The notes beneath the pieces are model-generated. The model searched no databases and was not told where the DNA came from. It worked only from the letters and a program-made list of their open reading frames with translations. This document shows, one piece after another, positions 53,967 to 62,663 of a stretch of DNA of 64,000 nucleotides (positions are counted from its first letter, which is position 1; every line of letters begins with the position of its first letter). A program made the translations under genes and the position numbers. The stretch lies in NCBI GenBank assembly GCA_003243965.1, contig QHBO01000048.1, positions 27,153 through 91,152 of the forward strand, read 5' to 3'. This DNA is from Chloroflexota bacterium (GTDB lineage: Bacteria; Chloroflexota; Limnocylindria; QHBO01).

Positions 53967-54637
53967 TGCGCTGCGCGTCGGACCAGATCCTCGTAGACCG
54001 ATGGGTCATCGGTATCGACCACCGGAAAGCCGACGCCATGCTCACCCTCCCAGTGGAAACCGGTGCCGGGGTAGTGGGCGTCGGTCCCGTCCGGCAGGAA
54101 GAGGTGTGGACTGCCTCGCACCTCCTCGCCCGAGGCGACCTGCCAGTGCCCCATCAGCGTCGCACGCGCCCGGCCGTCGTCGAGCGCCGCCGCCAGGGCC
54201 GCCACGTCGACCTGCTGACATTCGTTGGCAACCTCCAGGATGACGTGCCGGAGGCTGATGCAGCGGCTCTCGGCGAAGAAGGCGCGCCGCAATCCACGGT
54301 CGAGCGCCTCCGACGCGGCCAGCCCCTGCTCCTTGGCGGCCTGCACCGCCTCCATCGGCAGCAGGGTCGTCACCGGCCAGCTGCCGGTTGGGGCCTGCCA
54401 CACCTGCCAGCCCGCGCGGGGCGCCAGCGCGCCGCAGACCGGAACCTCGGCGGCGATCACCGAATACGGCGTCGCCTCGTTGTTGAACAGCTCGAGCGGG
54501 AACGCCCGATGATCGAACCGAACCTGGTCGCGCAGGCCGAGGCGACGCCGGGCATCGTGCAGCCGATGAACCGCGACGTGGGCCCACGGACACTGCAGAT
54601 CGGACCAGATGACGATCGTCCCGGGCGCCACGTCCAT
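53963..54637 (-). CDS. DsbA-family (FrnE-like) thioredoxin-fold protein with one-Cys motif
   Basis: The 224-residue cytoplasmic protein matches FrnE/DsbA-like oxidoreductases and 2-hydroxychromene isomerases, with VIWSDLQCPWAHVAVHRL at the N-terminus, a helical insertion and VRGSPHLFLP before the last strand. The usual CPWC is CPWA here, so classical dithiol exchange is not possible; one cysteine remains for glutathione-like or mycothiol-like chemistry. It begins 9 bp after deoC and its stop overlaps the sigma gene, so the whole string is one operon. Confidence 0.85.
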   Translation of the reverse strand: MDVAPGTIVIWSDLQCPWAHVAVHRLHDARRRLGLRDQVRFDHRAFPLELFNNEATPYSVIAAEVPVCGALAPRAGWQVWQAPTGSWPVTTLLPMEAVQAAKEQGLAASEALDRGLRRAFFAESRCISLRHVILEVANECQQVDVAALAAALDDGRARATLMGHWQVASGEEVRGSPHLFLPDGTDAHYPGTGFHWEGEHGVGFPVVDTDDPSVYEDLVRRAAQ

Positions 54638-54646
54638 GTCGGCGAT

Positions 54647-55618
54647 TCAGTCGAGGGTGAAGTAGTCGGTCCCGCTGTAGCGGCCGGTGCGCTCCTTGCG
54701 GATCTGCATCAGCACGTCGTTGAGCAGGGACGAGGCGCCGAACCGGAAGCGGTCGGGCGTCATCCACTCCGGCCCGAGCGTCTCGTACAGGACGGTGAGG
54801 TAGCTGATCGCCTCCTTGGCGGTGCGGATTCCGCCCGCCGGTTTCATACCGACCGCGCGCCCGGTCTGCGCGTGGAAGTCGCGGATCGCCTCCAGCATGA
54901 CGAGGGTCACCGGCAGGGTGGCGGCGGGTTGCACCTTTCCGGTGCTGGTCTTGATGAAGTCTGCGCCGGCCGCCATGGCGAGCACCGAGGCGCGTCGCAC
55001 GTTGTCGTACGTCTCGAGCTCACCGGTTTCGAGGATGACCTTCAGGTGCGCCGCTCCGCACGCCTCCTTGACCGTACCGATCTGGTCGTACACGGTCCCG
55101 TAGTCGCCGGTCAGGAATGCGCCGCGGTCGATGACCATGTCGATCTCATCGGCGCCCATCGCCACTGCCTGGCGCACATCGGCGAGCTTGACCTCGAGCG
55201 GCGCCTGGCCACTGGGGAAGTAGGTGGCCACCGCGGCGATCTTCACCTGCGAGCCGCGAAGCGCCTGCCGCGCCGCGGGGATCATGTTCGGATAGACGCA
55301 CAGCGCCGCGACGCTGGGGATCGTCGGATCGGTTGGGTCCGGACGCCGAGCCTTGCCGGCCAGTGCGCGGATCTTGCCGGGCGTGTCCTTGCCCTCGAGC
55401 GTGGTGAGGTCCGTCATGCGCACGATCATGTCAAGCGCCCACAGCTTGGCCTCGCGCTTGATGCTGCGCTTGGCAAGGCTGGCGGCGCGCTCCTCGACGC
55501 CCACCTGGTCGACGGCCCAGACCCGGCCGAGCAGGTTGCCGAGCGCCTGGTGGCGTCCGGTGGTCAGGTCATGGCGCCGTTCGAGTGCGGCGTGCTGGCG
55601 CGGTGAGATGGTCGTCAC
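54647..55618 (-). CDS. deoC: Deoxyribose-phosphate aldolase
   Basis: The 323-residue protein is the long form of DeoC. Motifs are VAALCVYPNMI, GADEIDMVIDRG, LKVILETGEL, the Schiff-base lysine in AGADFIKTSTGK, and GMKPAGGIRTAKEA. It splits 2-deoxyribose-5-phosphate into glyceraldehyde-3-phosphate and acetaldehyde. GTG 55618 has a TACAAT -10 box 9 nt upstream. It is first in a string with the DsbA-like, sigma and ogt genes. The aldehyde dehydrogenase pair at 23043-25695 could oxidise the acetaldehyde. Confidence 0.93.
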   Translation of the reverse strand: MTTISPRQHAALERRHDLTTGRHQALGNLLGRVWAVDQVGVEERAASLAKRSIKREAKLWALDMIVRMTDLTTLEGKDTPGKIRALAGKARRPDPTDPTIPSVAALCVYPNMIPAARQALRGSQVKIAAVATYFPSGQAPLEVKLADVRQAVAMGADEIDMVIDRGAFLTGDYGTVYDQIGTVKEACGAAHLKVILETGELETYDNVRRASVLAMAAGADFIKTSTGKVQPAATLPVTLVMLEAIRDFHAQTGRAVGMKPAGGIRTAKEAISYLTVLYETLGPEWMTPDRFRFGASSLLNDVLMQIRKERTGRYSGTDYFTLD

Positions 55619-55627
55619 GGGACGCGC

Positions 55628-55633
55628 ATTGTA
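55628..55633 (-). promoter_or_regulatory. -10 box TACAAT of the deoC-dsbA-sigma-ogt operon
   Basis: TACAAT ends 9 nt before GTG 55618 with no ribosome site, supporting both the start choice and a leaderless operon mRNA. Confidence 0.5.
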
Positions 55634-55708
55634 CGACCCGCCCAAACCCAGCCGCCCACGTGGCTGTTTGGCGGCCTCGGTGGACGCCTGCCCGCAGCTG
55701 ACCGATGC

Positions 55709-55714
55709 TACCCT
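55709..55714 (+). promoter_or_regulatory. -10 box TACCCT of the receiver-like gene
   Basis: TGCTACCCT ends 8 nt before ATG 55723, the window's common TGCTANNNT pattern. Confidence 0.4.
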
Positions 55715-55722
55715 TTCGATCG

Positions 55723-56100
55723 ATGGCGCCCCGTCGCGAGTCGATCGTCTACTGCCTGACCCGCGACCACGAGCTCGCCGCCCAGCTCGATGCCCGACTC
55801 GGCGCCGCGCTGACCTTCTTCTACAACGACGCCGCGCGGCTTCACCAGGCCCTGATCCTGCGCGCGCCGGCACTGGCGATCGTCGATACCGATGCCATCC
55901 GCCCCGAATTCGGCGACGCGGGTTTGGGTCCCGTGATCCACTTCCTGCGTCTGCGCGCCCCCGAGATGCGCATCGGGGTTCGTCCCAAGTCGGCGGCCGA
56001 TTGGCTCGTGGGCGCGGAGGCGGGACGCGAGGTGACGATGCTCCCCGCCGAGCGGGAGGCGTGCATCGAGGCGGTGGTCGAGCTGTGCGGCTGCGGATAA
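55723..56100 (+). CDS. Small receiver-like protein, unknown function
   Basis: The 125-residue protein alternates strands and helices in the order of a response-regulator receiver domain: SIVYCLTRDHELAAQL, ALILRAPALAIVDTDAI with an aspartate at the phospho-acceptor position, PEMRIGVRPKSAADWLVG and AEREACIEAVVEL. The acidic pair normally following strand 1 and the late conserved lysine are not clear, so phosphorylation is doubtful. Start set by the -10 box. No kinase is near. Convergent with sodX. Confidence 0.5.
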   Translation: MAPRRESIVYCLTRDHELAAQLDARLGAALTFFYNDAARLHQALILRAPALAIVDTDAIRPEFGDAGLGPVIHFLRLRAPEMRIGVRPKSAADWLVGAEAGREVTMLPAEREACIEAVVELCGCG

Positions 56101-56125
56101 CTGCGCGGCGCCGCCGAGCGTGGCG

Positions 56126-56539
56126 TCAGATCGGCCCGACCCGGGACGGGGGCCAGTAGCGAAAGCGCGCCCGCCAGCGCACCGCGAGTAGCGGCACAGC
56201 TCCAAAGGTCGCGGAATCCGTGCTCGCGGCGGTGTTGTCCCCGCGCAGGCTCACGATTCCCGCTTCGACCGCGGCGACGCGCTTCACCAGTTCGCGGTGC
56301 GGCAGCCGCGGATCGCGGGCCAGTGCGATCTCCCCGACGCGTGGCAATCGCCGTCGATACGTGAGCCGCTCGACCAGCAGCAGGTCACCGGGCTCCAGGG
56401 CGGGAGACATCGAGCGGCCCATGACCTCGGCCACGTCGAGCCATCGCACTGCGAGGCGCGCCGCGCACAACCCGACGAGCATGCCTGCCGCGGCGGAGAG
56501 GGCCGCGCGGAGGGACCGTTGACGGCCCCTCGCGCGCAT
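56126..56539 (-). CDS. sodX: Nickel superoxide dismutase maturation protease (S26 family)
   Basis: The 137-residue protein has one membrane segment (about 10-32) and a signal-peptidase-like S26 domain: the nucleophile serine in VMGRSMSPALEPGD, the lysine base in RELVKRVAAVE, and SLRGDN near the end. Next to sodN, such a protease removes the propeptide so that His1 of the mature dismutase can bind nickel. It lies 14 bp after the sodN stop. ATG 56539 sits within ACCGATG. Confidence 0.88.
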   Translation of the reverse strand: MRARGRQRSLRAALSAAAGMLVGLCAARLAVRWLDVAEVMGRSMSPALEPGDLLLVERLTYRRRLPRVGEIALARDPRLPHRELVKRVAAVEAGIVSLRGDNTAASTDSATFGAVPLLAVRWRARFRYWPPSRVGPI

Positions 56540-56553
56540 CGGTCAGGCTCCGC

Positions 56554-56985
56554 TCAGCTCGGCCGGCCGTTGACGCGCGTCTTGTCCGGCCCGCCGGTCG
56601 CCTTCCACATGTCGTCGACCTGGTCGATGAGGTCGAGGAGCTGCTGTGCATCGGCCAGCTCGGTGCCGGCCTTCACCTTGGAGACCTGCTTGGCCGCCTG
56701 CCAGAAGGTGTCGTGCAGCTGCGGGAACTTCTCGAGGTGCTCCGGCTTGAAATAGTCGTGCCACAGCACGTCGAGGTGGTGCTTGACGAGCTCGGCTCGC
56801 TCCTCCTTGAGGTGGATCGCACGGTTGCGGAAGATCGGATCCTGGCTGCCGTGGTACTTCTCGATGATCTTGTAGAGGGACTCGGCTTCGATCCGAGCCT
56901 GCTCGGGGTCGTAGATGCCGCACGGCAGGTCGCAGTGGGCATGGACGTGCCGGCGTGGACGCAGCGAGATGCGCAGCTTGAGCAT
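56554..56985 (-). CDS. sodN: Nickel superoxide dismutase precursor
   Basis: The 143-residue protein has a 16-residue propeptide (MLKLRISLRPRRHVHA) followed by the nickel hook HCDLPCGIYDP (His17, Cys18, Cys22). The four-helix body of NiSOD follows, with EKYHGSQDPIFRNRAIHLKE and HHLDVLWHDYFKPEHLEKFP. After cleavage the enzyme dismutates superoxide with Ni bound by the N-terminal amine, two thiolates and the His side chain. ATG 56985 has GAGGAG about 7 nt upstream. It is first in an operon with its protease sodX. Confidence 0.95.
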   Translation of the reverse strand: MLKLRISLRPRRHVHAHCDLPCGIYDPEQARIEAESLYKIIEKYHGSQDPIFRNRAIHLKEERAELVKHHLDVLWHDYFKPEHLEKFPQLHDTFWQAAKQVSKVKAGTELADAQQLLDLIDQVDDMWKATGGPDKTRVNGRPS

Positions 56986-57103
56986 TGGGTCTCCTCTCGA
57001 AATGAATGCCTTCACGGTCGCGTTGCAGGCGGAAGGCGTGCACCTATTGTGCCGGAATCCGCGTGCCGCCCGGATCGCGGGATATCCTCTCCCCCACGCC
57101 ATC

Positions 57104-58462
57104 GTGGAGGTGCTGGTGGACCTGGATCGTGAGAGACTCGGCGCCCTGATCGACGACGAGCGGCGCGATTTCGCGGCCGCCCACCCTCGGTCGCGTGAGT
57201 GGTTCGAGCGGGCTCGCAGCTCACTCTTCGGCGGCGTCCCGATGAGCTGGATGCTGAAATGGGCCGGCGGGTTCCCGATCGTGTCGGCCAGCGCCGTCAG
57301 AGCGCGCGTCGTGGACATCGACGGCCACGAGTACGTCGACCTCTGCCTGGGCGACACGGGCGCGATGGCCGGCCACGCGCCGCAGGCCACCGTGGATGCG
57401 CTGATACGGCAGGCACGTCGCGGAATCACCACCATGCTCCCGGGCGAGGACGCGGCCTGGGTCGGCGAAGAGCTGACGCGACGCTTTGGCCTGCGGCGCT
57501 GGCAGTTCACCCTGAGCGCCACCGATGCAAACCGCTTCGCGATCCGCATCGCCCGCGAGCTCACGGGCCGGCCGAGGATCCTGGTCTTCAACCACTGCTA
57601 CCACGGCACCGTGGACGAGACGCTGGCGACGCTGCGGGACGGCGCGGCGGTGGCGCGGGCCGGAAACGTGGGCCCGCCGACCGATCCGGCGCTGACCACG
57701 CGAGTCGTGGAGTTCAACGACGTTCCGGCGCTCGAGTCCGCGCTTGCCGAGGGTGATGTCGCCTGCGTGCTGGCCGAACCGGCGATGACCAATGTCGGCA
57801 TCGTCCCGCCGCTCCCCGACTTTCACGCGGCGCTCCGCGACCTGACCCGCCGGCACGGGACGCTGCTCGTCCTGGACGAGACGCACACCTTCTGCGCCGG
57901 CCCGGGCGGGATGACCGCGGCCGAGCACCTGGAGCCCGACCTGCTGACCATCGGCAAGGCGATTGCTGGCGGCGTTCCGGCCGGCGCGATGGGGATGAGC
58001 GCCGAGCTCGAGGCGCGCGCCCTCGCCGACGCAGAGGCGGACTTCGTCGACACCGGCGGCATCGGTGGCACGCTTGCCGGCAATGCGCTGTCGGTGGCCG
58101 CCATGCGGGCCACGCTGGAATCGGTCCTGACCGAGGACGCCTTCGCGCACATGACCGGGCGTGCGATTCGGTTCACGCAGGGTGTCGAGGAAGCGATCGC
58201 CGAGGCCGGGCTGCCATGGCATGTCACCCGTCTCGGATGTCGCGCCGAGTACCTCTTCCGGGCCACTCCCCCGAAGACCGGCTCGGAGGCGGCGGCGGCG
58301 CGGGACGGCCAGCTCGAGGATTTCCTGCATCTCTTCGCGCTGAACCGCGGCGTGCTGCTGACGCCGTTCCACAACATGGCGCTCATGTCGCCGGCGACCA
58401 GCGACGCCGATGTCGACGCCCACACGGCCGTCTTCCGCGAGGCGCTCGGGCAGCTGAGCTAG
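57104..58462 (+). CDS. Class III aminotransferase, glutamate-1-semialdehyde aminomutase-like
   Basis: The protein (about 452 residues from GTG 57104) has the fold-type I PLP signature: DIDGHEYVDLCLGDTGAMAGH, HCYHGTVDETLATL, LVLDETHTFCAGPGGM with the PLP-ring aspartate, and LLTIGKAIAGGVPAGAMGMS with the Schiff-base lysine. It resembles GSA aminomutases but lacks heme-pathway neighbours, so it may be a transaminase for another amino compound. The start is uncertain: ATG 57002 and GTG 57116 are also in frame. Its TAG shares the palindromic CTAG with the fabG stop. Confidence 0.85.
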   Translation: MEVLVDLDRERLGALIDDERRDFAAAHPRSREWFERARSSLFGGVPMSWMLKWAGGFPIVSASAVRARVVDIDGHEYVDLCLGDTGAMAGHAPQATVDALIRQARRGITTMLPGEDAAWVGEELTRRFGLRRWQFTLSATDANRFAIRIARELTGRPRILVFNHCYHGTVDETLATLRDGAAVARAGNVGPPTDPALTTRVVEFNDVPALESALAEGDVACVLAEPAMTNVGIVPPLPDFHAALRDLTRRHGTLLVLDETHTFCAGPGGMTAAEHLEPDLLTIGKAIAGGVPAGAMGMSAELEARALADAEADFVDTGGIGGTLAGNALSVAAMRATLESVLTEDAFAHMTGRAIRFTQGVEEAIAEAGLPWHVTRLGCRAEYLFRATPPKTGSEAAAARDGQLEDFLHLFALNRGVLLTPFHNMALMSPATSDADVDAHTAVFREALGQLS

Positions 58463-59214
58463 GAGCCCATCACCATCCCGCCGTCGACGCCGATCACCTG
58501 ACCGGTGACGTACGCCGCCTCGTCGGAGGCGAAGTAGACGGCGGCAGCGGCCACGTCGTCCGCGGTCCCGATCTTGCCCAGCGGCGTCACGCCCAGCACA
58601 TAGTCGCGCGCCTGCTGCGGCAGATCGGCGGTCAGCTCGGTCTCGATCAGCCCCGGCGCGATGGCGTTGCAGGTCACGCCGCGGCTCGCGAGCTCGCGGG
58701 CCACGGACTTGGTCAGGCCGATGAGGCCTGCCTTGGCCGACGCGTAGTTCGCCTGGCCGGCATTGCCCATCCGTCCGGCGGCGCTGCTCATGTTGATGAT
58801 CCGGCCGCCGCGCGCCTTCATCATCGGTCTGGCCACCGCGCGAATCATCCAGAACGGCCCGGACAGGTTGGTGGCGATCACCTCGTCCCATTCGGCGGCG
58901 TCCATGCGCACCAGGAGGTTGTCCCGGGTGATGCCCGCGTTGTTGACCAGGATGTCGATCCTGCCCAATGCCTGCAGGGTCGCCGCCACGATCGCCTCGC
59001 ACGACTCGCGACCCGCGGAGGTGTCGCCCTGGACCGCGATCGCGCGACGTCCGAGCGCCTCGATCTCACCGACCACGGCGGCGGCGGCGGCGGCCCGGCC
59101 GCGGTAGTTGACCGCCACGTCCGCTCCCTGACGAGCGAGCGCGAGCGCGATCCCGCGGCCCAGTCCGCGGCTCGCTCCGGTGACCAGCGCGGTCCTGCCG
59201 GTCAGGTCAAACAT
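58459..59214 (-). CDS. fabG: 3-oxoacyl-ACP reductase
   Basis: The 251-residue short-chain dehydrogenase has ALVTGASRGLGRGIA (cofactor loop), NNAG, and the catalytic Ser-Tyr-Lys set in MSSAAGRMGNAGQANYASAKAG, ending with TGQVIGVDGGMVM. It reduces 3-oxoacyl-ACP with NADPH in fatty-acid elongation. ATG 59214 follows GGAGG by 4-5 nt (GGAGGACCGATG). It is the last gene of the acc/fab operon. Confidence 0.93.
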   Translation of the reverse strand: MFDLTGRTALVTGASRGLGRGIALALARQGADVAVNYRGRAAAAAAVVGEIEALGRRAIAVQGDTSAGRESCEAIVAATLQALGRIDILVNNAGITRDNLLVRMDAAEWDEVIATNLSGPFWMIRAVARPMMKARGGRIINMSSAAGRMGNAGQANYASAKAGLIGLTKSVARELASRGVTCNAIAPGLIETELTADLPQQARDYVLGVTPLGKIGTADDVAAAAVYFASDEAAYVTGQVIGVDGGMVMGS

Positions 59215-59241
59215 CGGTCCTCCTGCGCTCGCCACGGTTCG

Positions 59242-60363
59242 TCAGCCTGCGGCCGCGACTTCGGGGAGGGCCGCCTCTTCATCCGCGGCCGTCTCCCCGA
59301 GCGTCGCGGCCCCCGCGCTGCGCGGCTTGCCGAGGCGCGTCTGCGCGCCGGGGGCGCGGAACGCCTGCAGTGGATCGGCGGTCCACTCGACCACCGCTGC
59401 ACCGGCGGTGTAGCCAGCACCGAAGGCGGCCATCAGCAGCCGGTCACCCTGCTTGATGCGACCCGAGGCGACCGCTTCGACGAGCGCCATCGGCACCGAT
59501 GCGGCGCTGGTGTTGCCGTACTTCTCGATGTTGACGAAGACCTTCTCATCGGGGATCTGCAGCTGCTTGCCGACGCTCTTGATGATCCGCAGGTTCGCCT
59601 GGTGGTAAACGAACTGGTCGATGTCGTCGACCCCCAGCCCGGCGCTGCGCAGCGCCGCCAGGGTCGATTCGGCGAGCTGGCGCGTCGCGTAGCGGTACAC
59701 GTCGGCGCCGCTCATGTGGATGAAGTGGCCGCCCTCAGCGCTGGTCTGCGGCGAAGCTGGGCAGGCCGACCCGCCGGCCGGCACGATGATCCCCTCCGCA
59801 CCCGTTCCATCGCTGAACAGCTCCAGCCCGAGCAGCCCGCCTGGCTGGTCGCTGGCCGAAAGGATCACCGCCCCGGCGCCGTCACCGAACAGCACGCAGG
59901 TGCCGCGGTCGTGCCAGTCGAGGAACCGGCTGAGCACCTCGACACCCAGGACCAGCACGTTGCGATACATGCCCGAGCGAATGAAGCTGCTCCCCGTCGC
60001 GAGCGCGAAGAGGAATCCCGAGCAGGCGGCCTGCAGGTCGAACCCGGCGGCGCGCGTGGCGCCCAGATCGCGCGCGACGAGGACGCCGGTGGCAGGCAGC
60101 GGGTAGTCCGGCGAGCAGGTCCCGACGATCACCAGGTCCAGCTCGGTGGGGTCGAGGCCGGCGACCGCCAGCGCATCCCGCGCGGCGTACACCGAGAGCG
60201 TGGTGGTCGTCTCGTCGTCGGCGGCGATGCGCCGCTCGCGGATCCCGGTGCGGGTCACGATCCACTCGTCCGAGGTATCGACCATCCGGGCCAGATCCTG
60301 GTTGGTGAGGATCCGCTGCGGGGCGTACATCCCCCACCCGGTGATCACGGCGTTCGGCGGCAT
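59242..60363 (-). CDS. fabH: 3-oxoacyl-ACP synthase III
   Basis: The 373-residue protein has the KAS III triad: Cys114 in QAACSGFLFAL, His in FVYHQANLRI and Asn in EKYGNTSAAS, with TSDEWIVTRTGIRER near the N-terminus. It starts fatty-acid chains by condensing acyl-CoA with malonyl-ACP. An Ala/Glu-rich tail of about 45 residues extends beyond the usual length. AGGAG lies 8 nt before ATG 60363. Confidence 0.94.
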   Translation of the reverse strand: MPPNAVITGWGMYAPQRILTNQDLARMVDTSDEWIVTRTGIRERRIAADDETTTTLSVYAARDALAVAGLDPTELDLVIVGTCSPDYPLPATGVLVARDLGATRAAGFDLQAACSGFLFALATGSSFIRSGMYRNVLVLGVEVLSRFLDWHDRGTCVLFGDGAGAVILSASDQPGGLLGLELFSDGTGAEGIIVPAGGSACPASPQTSAEGGHFIHMSGADVYRYATRQLAESTLAALRSAGLGVDDIDQFVYHQANLRIIKSVGKQLQIPDEKVFVNIEKYGNTSAASVPMALVEAVASGRIKQGDRLLMAAFGAGYTAGAAVVEWTADPLQAFRAPGAQTRLGKPRSAGAATLGETAADEEAALPEVAAAG

Positions 60364-60392
60364 GTGGTTCTCCTCGTCCTTCTCGCGGGGCC

Positions 60393-60866
60393 TCAGCCTG
60401 GCTCGACCTCGATGAGCGGCTGCTGGCGTTTCACCAGCGTGCCGCTCTCGGCGAGGATGCGAGCCACCTTGCCGGTGACGTCCGCCTTGATCTCGTTGAA
60501 CAGCTTCATGGCCTCGATCAGACCGATCACCTGGCCGGCGGATACCTCGCCTCCGACCTGGAGGTACGGCCTGGCTCCGGGCGCCGGGGCCGTGTACCAG
60601 ATACCGGTCAGTGGCGCGGTCACGAACCGCATGCCGGGTGTCGGCTCACCGAATGGTGCGGGGCCTGCGGTCGGAGGCGTCGCGCGGGATGCCCCCCCGG
60701 CCCCCGGCGCCGGGGACTCGACCGCGGCGGGCGAGGAGCTGCGGACGAGCCGCACCCGCAGGTCTTCCGACTCGACCTCGAGCTCGTCGAGCGCGCTGGC
60801 GCTGAAGCTCGGCGCCAGCAGGTCCACCGCGGTGAGGATCGGGTCGACACGCTCCGCGTCAGCCAT
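60393..60866 (-). CDS. accB: Biotin carboxyl carrier protein of acetyl-CoA carboxylase
   Basis: The 157-residue protein has a helical start, a Pro/Ala-rich linker (about 45-80) and a C-terminal biotinyl domain. The biotin site is EAMKLFNEI (Lys121), with the flanking PYLQVGGEVSAGQVIGLI strand. It carries carboxyl groups between AccC and the carboxyltransferase. Its start overlaps the fabF stop by 8 nt (ATGGCTGA). Placement between fabF and fabH is less common than the accB-accC pair. Confidence 0.93.
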   Translation of the reverse strand: MADAERVDPILTAVDLLAPSFSASALDELEVESEDLRVRLVRSSSPAAVESPAPGAGGASRATPPTAGPAPFGEPTPGMRFVTAPLTGIWYTAPAPGARPYLQVGGEVSAGQVIGLIEAMKLFNEIKADVTGKVARILAESGTLVKRQQPLIEVEPG

Positions 60867-62124
60867 CTGCGAACCGGCGGAAGATCAGCGTCGCGTTGTG
60901 GCCGCCGAAACCGAACGAGTTGCTCATCGCGGTCCCGACCTCCGCCGTGCGCGAGCTGTTCGGCACGTAATCGAGGTCGCAGTCGGGGTCCGGATTCTCA
61001 TAGTTGATCGTCGGCGGTAGACAGCCATGCTCGATCGCCAGGATCGAGGCGATCGCCTCCACTCCGCCGCCGGCGCCGAGCATGTGCCCGGTCATCGACT
61101 TCGTGCTGCTGACCGGGACGGCGTAGGCGCGCTCGCCGAAGACGCTCTTGATCGCCGCCGTCTCGGATCGGTCGTTCGGGCCGGTGCTCGTCCCGTGCGC
61201 ATTGATGTAGTCGATCTCCTCCAGTCGCAGGCCGGCATCGGCGAGTGCCCCGCGCATGCTGGCGGCTGCGCCCCGGCCGCCGGGAGCGGGAAGCGTGATG
61301 TGGCTGGCGTCATCGGTCGCGGCGTAGCCCACCAGCTCGGCATGGATCACCGCGCCCCGAGCCTGCGCATGCTCGAGCGCCTCGAGCACCAGGATCCCGG
61401 CGCCATCGGCCATCACGAAGCCGTCGCGATCCGCGTCGAAGGGACGCGACGCGCGCTCCGGCTCGTCATTGCGCTTGGTGGACAGGGCGCGCATGGCGGA
61501 GAAGGCGCCGACCGGGATCTCGCCGATGCCGGCCTCCGCACCACCGGCGATCATGAGGTCCGCATCGCCGCGCCGGATCAGGTTCAGCGAGTCACCGATG
61601 GCGTGGTTGCTGCTCGAACAGGCGCTCACCGTCGCGTAGTTCGGACCGCGCGCCCCACTCTGGATGGCCACGAACCCGGCGGCCATGTCCGGGATCATGG
61701 AGGTCACCAGGAACGGACCGATGCGGTCGATGCCCAGGTCATGCGCCTCGATGATGTCGCGGATCATGGTGTTGATCCCGCCGATCCCCGAGCCGATGAT
61801 GACGCCGGTCCGATCCGCGAGGCTCTCGTCGGCGAACGGGTTGGCCAGCCCCGCATCGCGTAGCGCCTCCACCGTGGCGCCCCAGGCGAAGTGCACGTAG
61901 CGGTCGTTGCGGCGGACCTCCTTGCGATCCATGACGCTGGTGGCGTCGAAGCCGCGCACCTCGCCCGCCACCTTGCTCGGCACGTTGACCGGGTCGAACG
62001 ATTCGATGCGACGGACGCCGCTCCTGCCGGCCAGCATCGCCTCCCAGGTGCTGGGTACATCATTGCCGAGTGGCGTGATGGCTCCCAGTCCGGTCACCAC
62101 CACCCGCCGCTCTCCCTCACGCAT
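60859..62124 (-). CDS. fabF: 3-oxoacyl-ACP synthase II
   Basis: The 421-residue KAS II has [15 protein letters not shown], the nucleophile Cys169 in [14 protein letters not shown], and the two histidines in [11 protein letters not shown] and [13 protein letters not shown]. It extends acyl-ACP with malonyl-ACP. Its start ATG 62124 overlaps the fabZ stop by 8 nt and lies inside ACCGATG. Its stop overlaps accB. No acpP gene is found between these genes, unlike many fabF loci. Confidence 0.95.
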   Translation of the reverse strand: MREGERRVVVTGLGAITPLGNDVPSTWEAMLAGRSGVRRIESFDPVNVPSKVAGEVRGFDATSVMDRKEVRRNDRYVHFAWGATVEALRDAGLANPFADESLADRTGVIIGSGIGGINTMIRDIIEAHDLGIDRIGPFLVTSMIPDMAAGFVAIQSGARGPNYATVSACSSSNHAIGDSLNLIRRGDADLMIAGGAEAGIGEIPVGAFSAMRALSTKRNDEPERASRPFDADRDGFVMADGAGILVLEALEHAQARGAVIHAELVGYAATDDASHITLPAPGGRGAAASMRGALADAGLRLEEIDYINAHGTSTGPNDRSETAAIKSVFGERAYAVPVSSTKSMTGHMLGAGGGVEAIASILAIEHGCLPPTINYENPDPDCDLDYVPNSSRTAEVGTAMSNSFGFGGHNATLIFRRFADG

Positions 62125-62659
62125 CGGTTCGTCCTCCGGCGATCGTCTGGTCCCTGGGAATGATGAAGCTCAGCGTGGCCTCGACCGCCACCTCGCCGTC
62201 GACGGTGGCCACCGCCCTGGCACGACCGAAGAGCCGCCCGAGCTTCTCGACCGTCACCTCCAAGCGCAGCGTATCGCCGGGAACCACGGTCCGCCGAAAC
62301 CGGCAGTCGTCGATGCCCGCAAAGAGGGCGAGCTTGCCGCGATTCTCCGGCAGCGACAGGACCGCCACCGCCCCGGCCTGCGCCAGCGCCTCCACCATCA
62401 GCACGCCCGGCATGATCGGTCGTTCGGGGAAATGGCCGGTGAACTGCGGCTCGTTGGCCGTCACCGACTTGATCGCCACCACCCGCTGGCCGCGCTCGAG
62501 CTCCACCACGCGGTCGATGAGCAGGAACGGGTACCGATGCGGAATGATGCGCATGATCTCCGCGGCTCCCAGCGGCAGGTGCTCGGATGGGTCACTCGCG
62601 CCGTCGCTGCCGATCGGCTCCATCGGTCCTGTCGGTCCCGTCGGTCCCGTCGACTCCAT
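62117..62659 (-). CDS. fabZ: 3-hydroxyacyl-ACP dehydratase
   Basis: The 180-residue protein has the FabZ hot-dog fold: [14 protein letters not shown] with the catalytic His41, [21 protein letters not shown] with the catalytic Glu, and [17 protein letters not shown]. The first 28 residues are extra and begin with a collagen-like run (GPTGPTGP) encoded by a 9-bp tandem repeat. If translation starts instead at ATG 62623, most of that run is omitted. It begins 3 bp after the accC stop and overlaps fabF. Confidence 0.93.
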   Translation of the reverse strand: MESTGPTGPTGPMEPIGSDGASDPSEHLPLGAAEIMRIIPHRYPFLLIDRVVELERGQRVVAIKSVTANEPQFTGHFPERPIMPGVLMVEALAQAGAVAVLSLPENRGKLALFAGIDDCRFRRTVVPGDTLRLEVTVEKLGRLFGRARAVATVDGEVAVEATLSFIIPRDQTIAGGRTDA

Positions 62660-62663
62660 CGGT
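62619..62663. repeat. Five 9-bp units across the accC/fabZ junction
   Basis: Units TCCATCGGT, CCTGTCGGT, CCCGTCGGT, CCCGTCGAC and TCCATCGGT run without gaps from the fabZ start region to the first base of the accC stop codon. They encode the GPTGPTGP run at the FabZ N-terminus. The outer units keep the recurring CATCGGT core. Confidence 0.8.
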
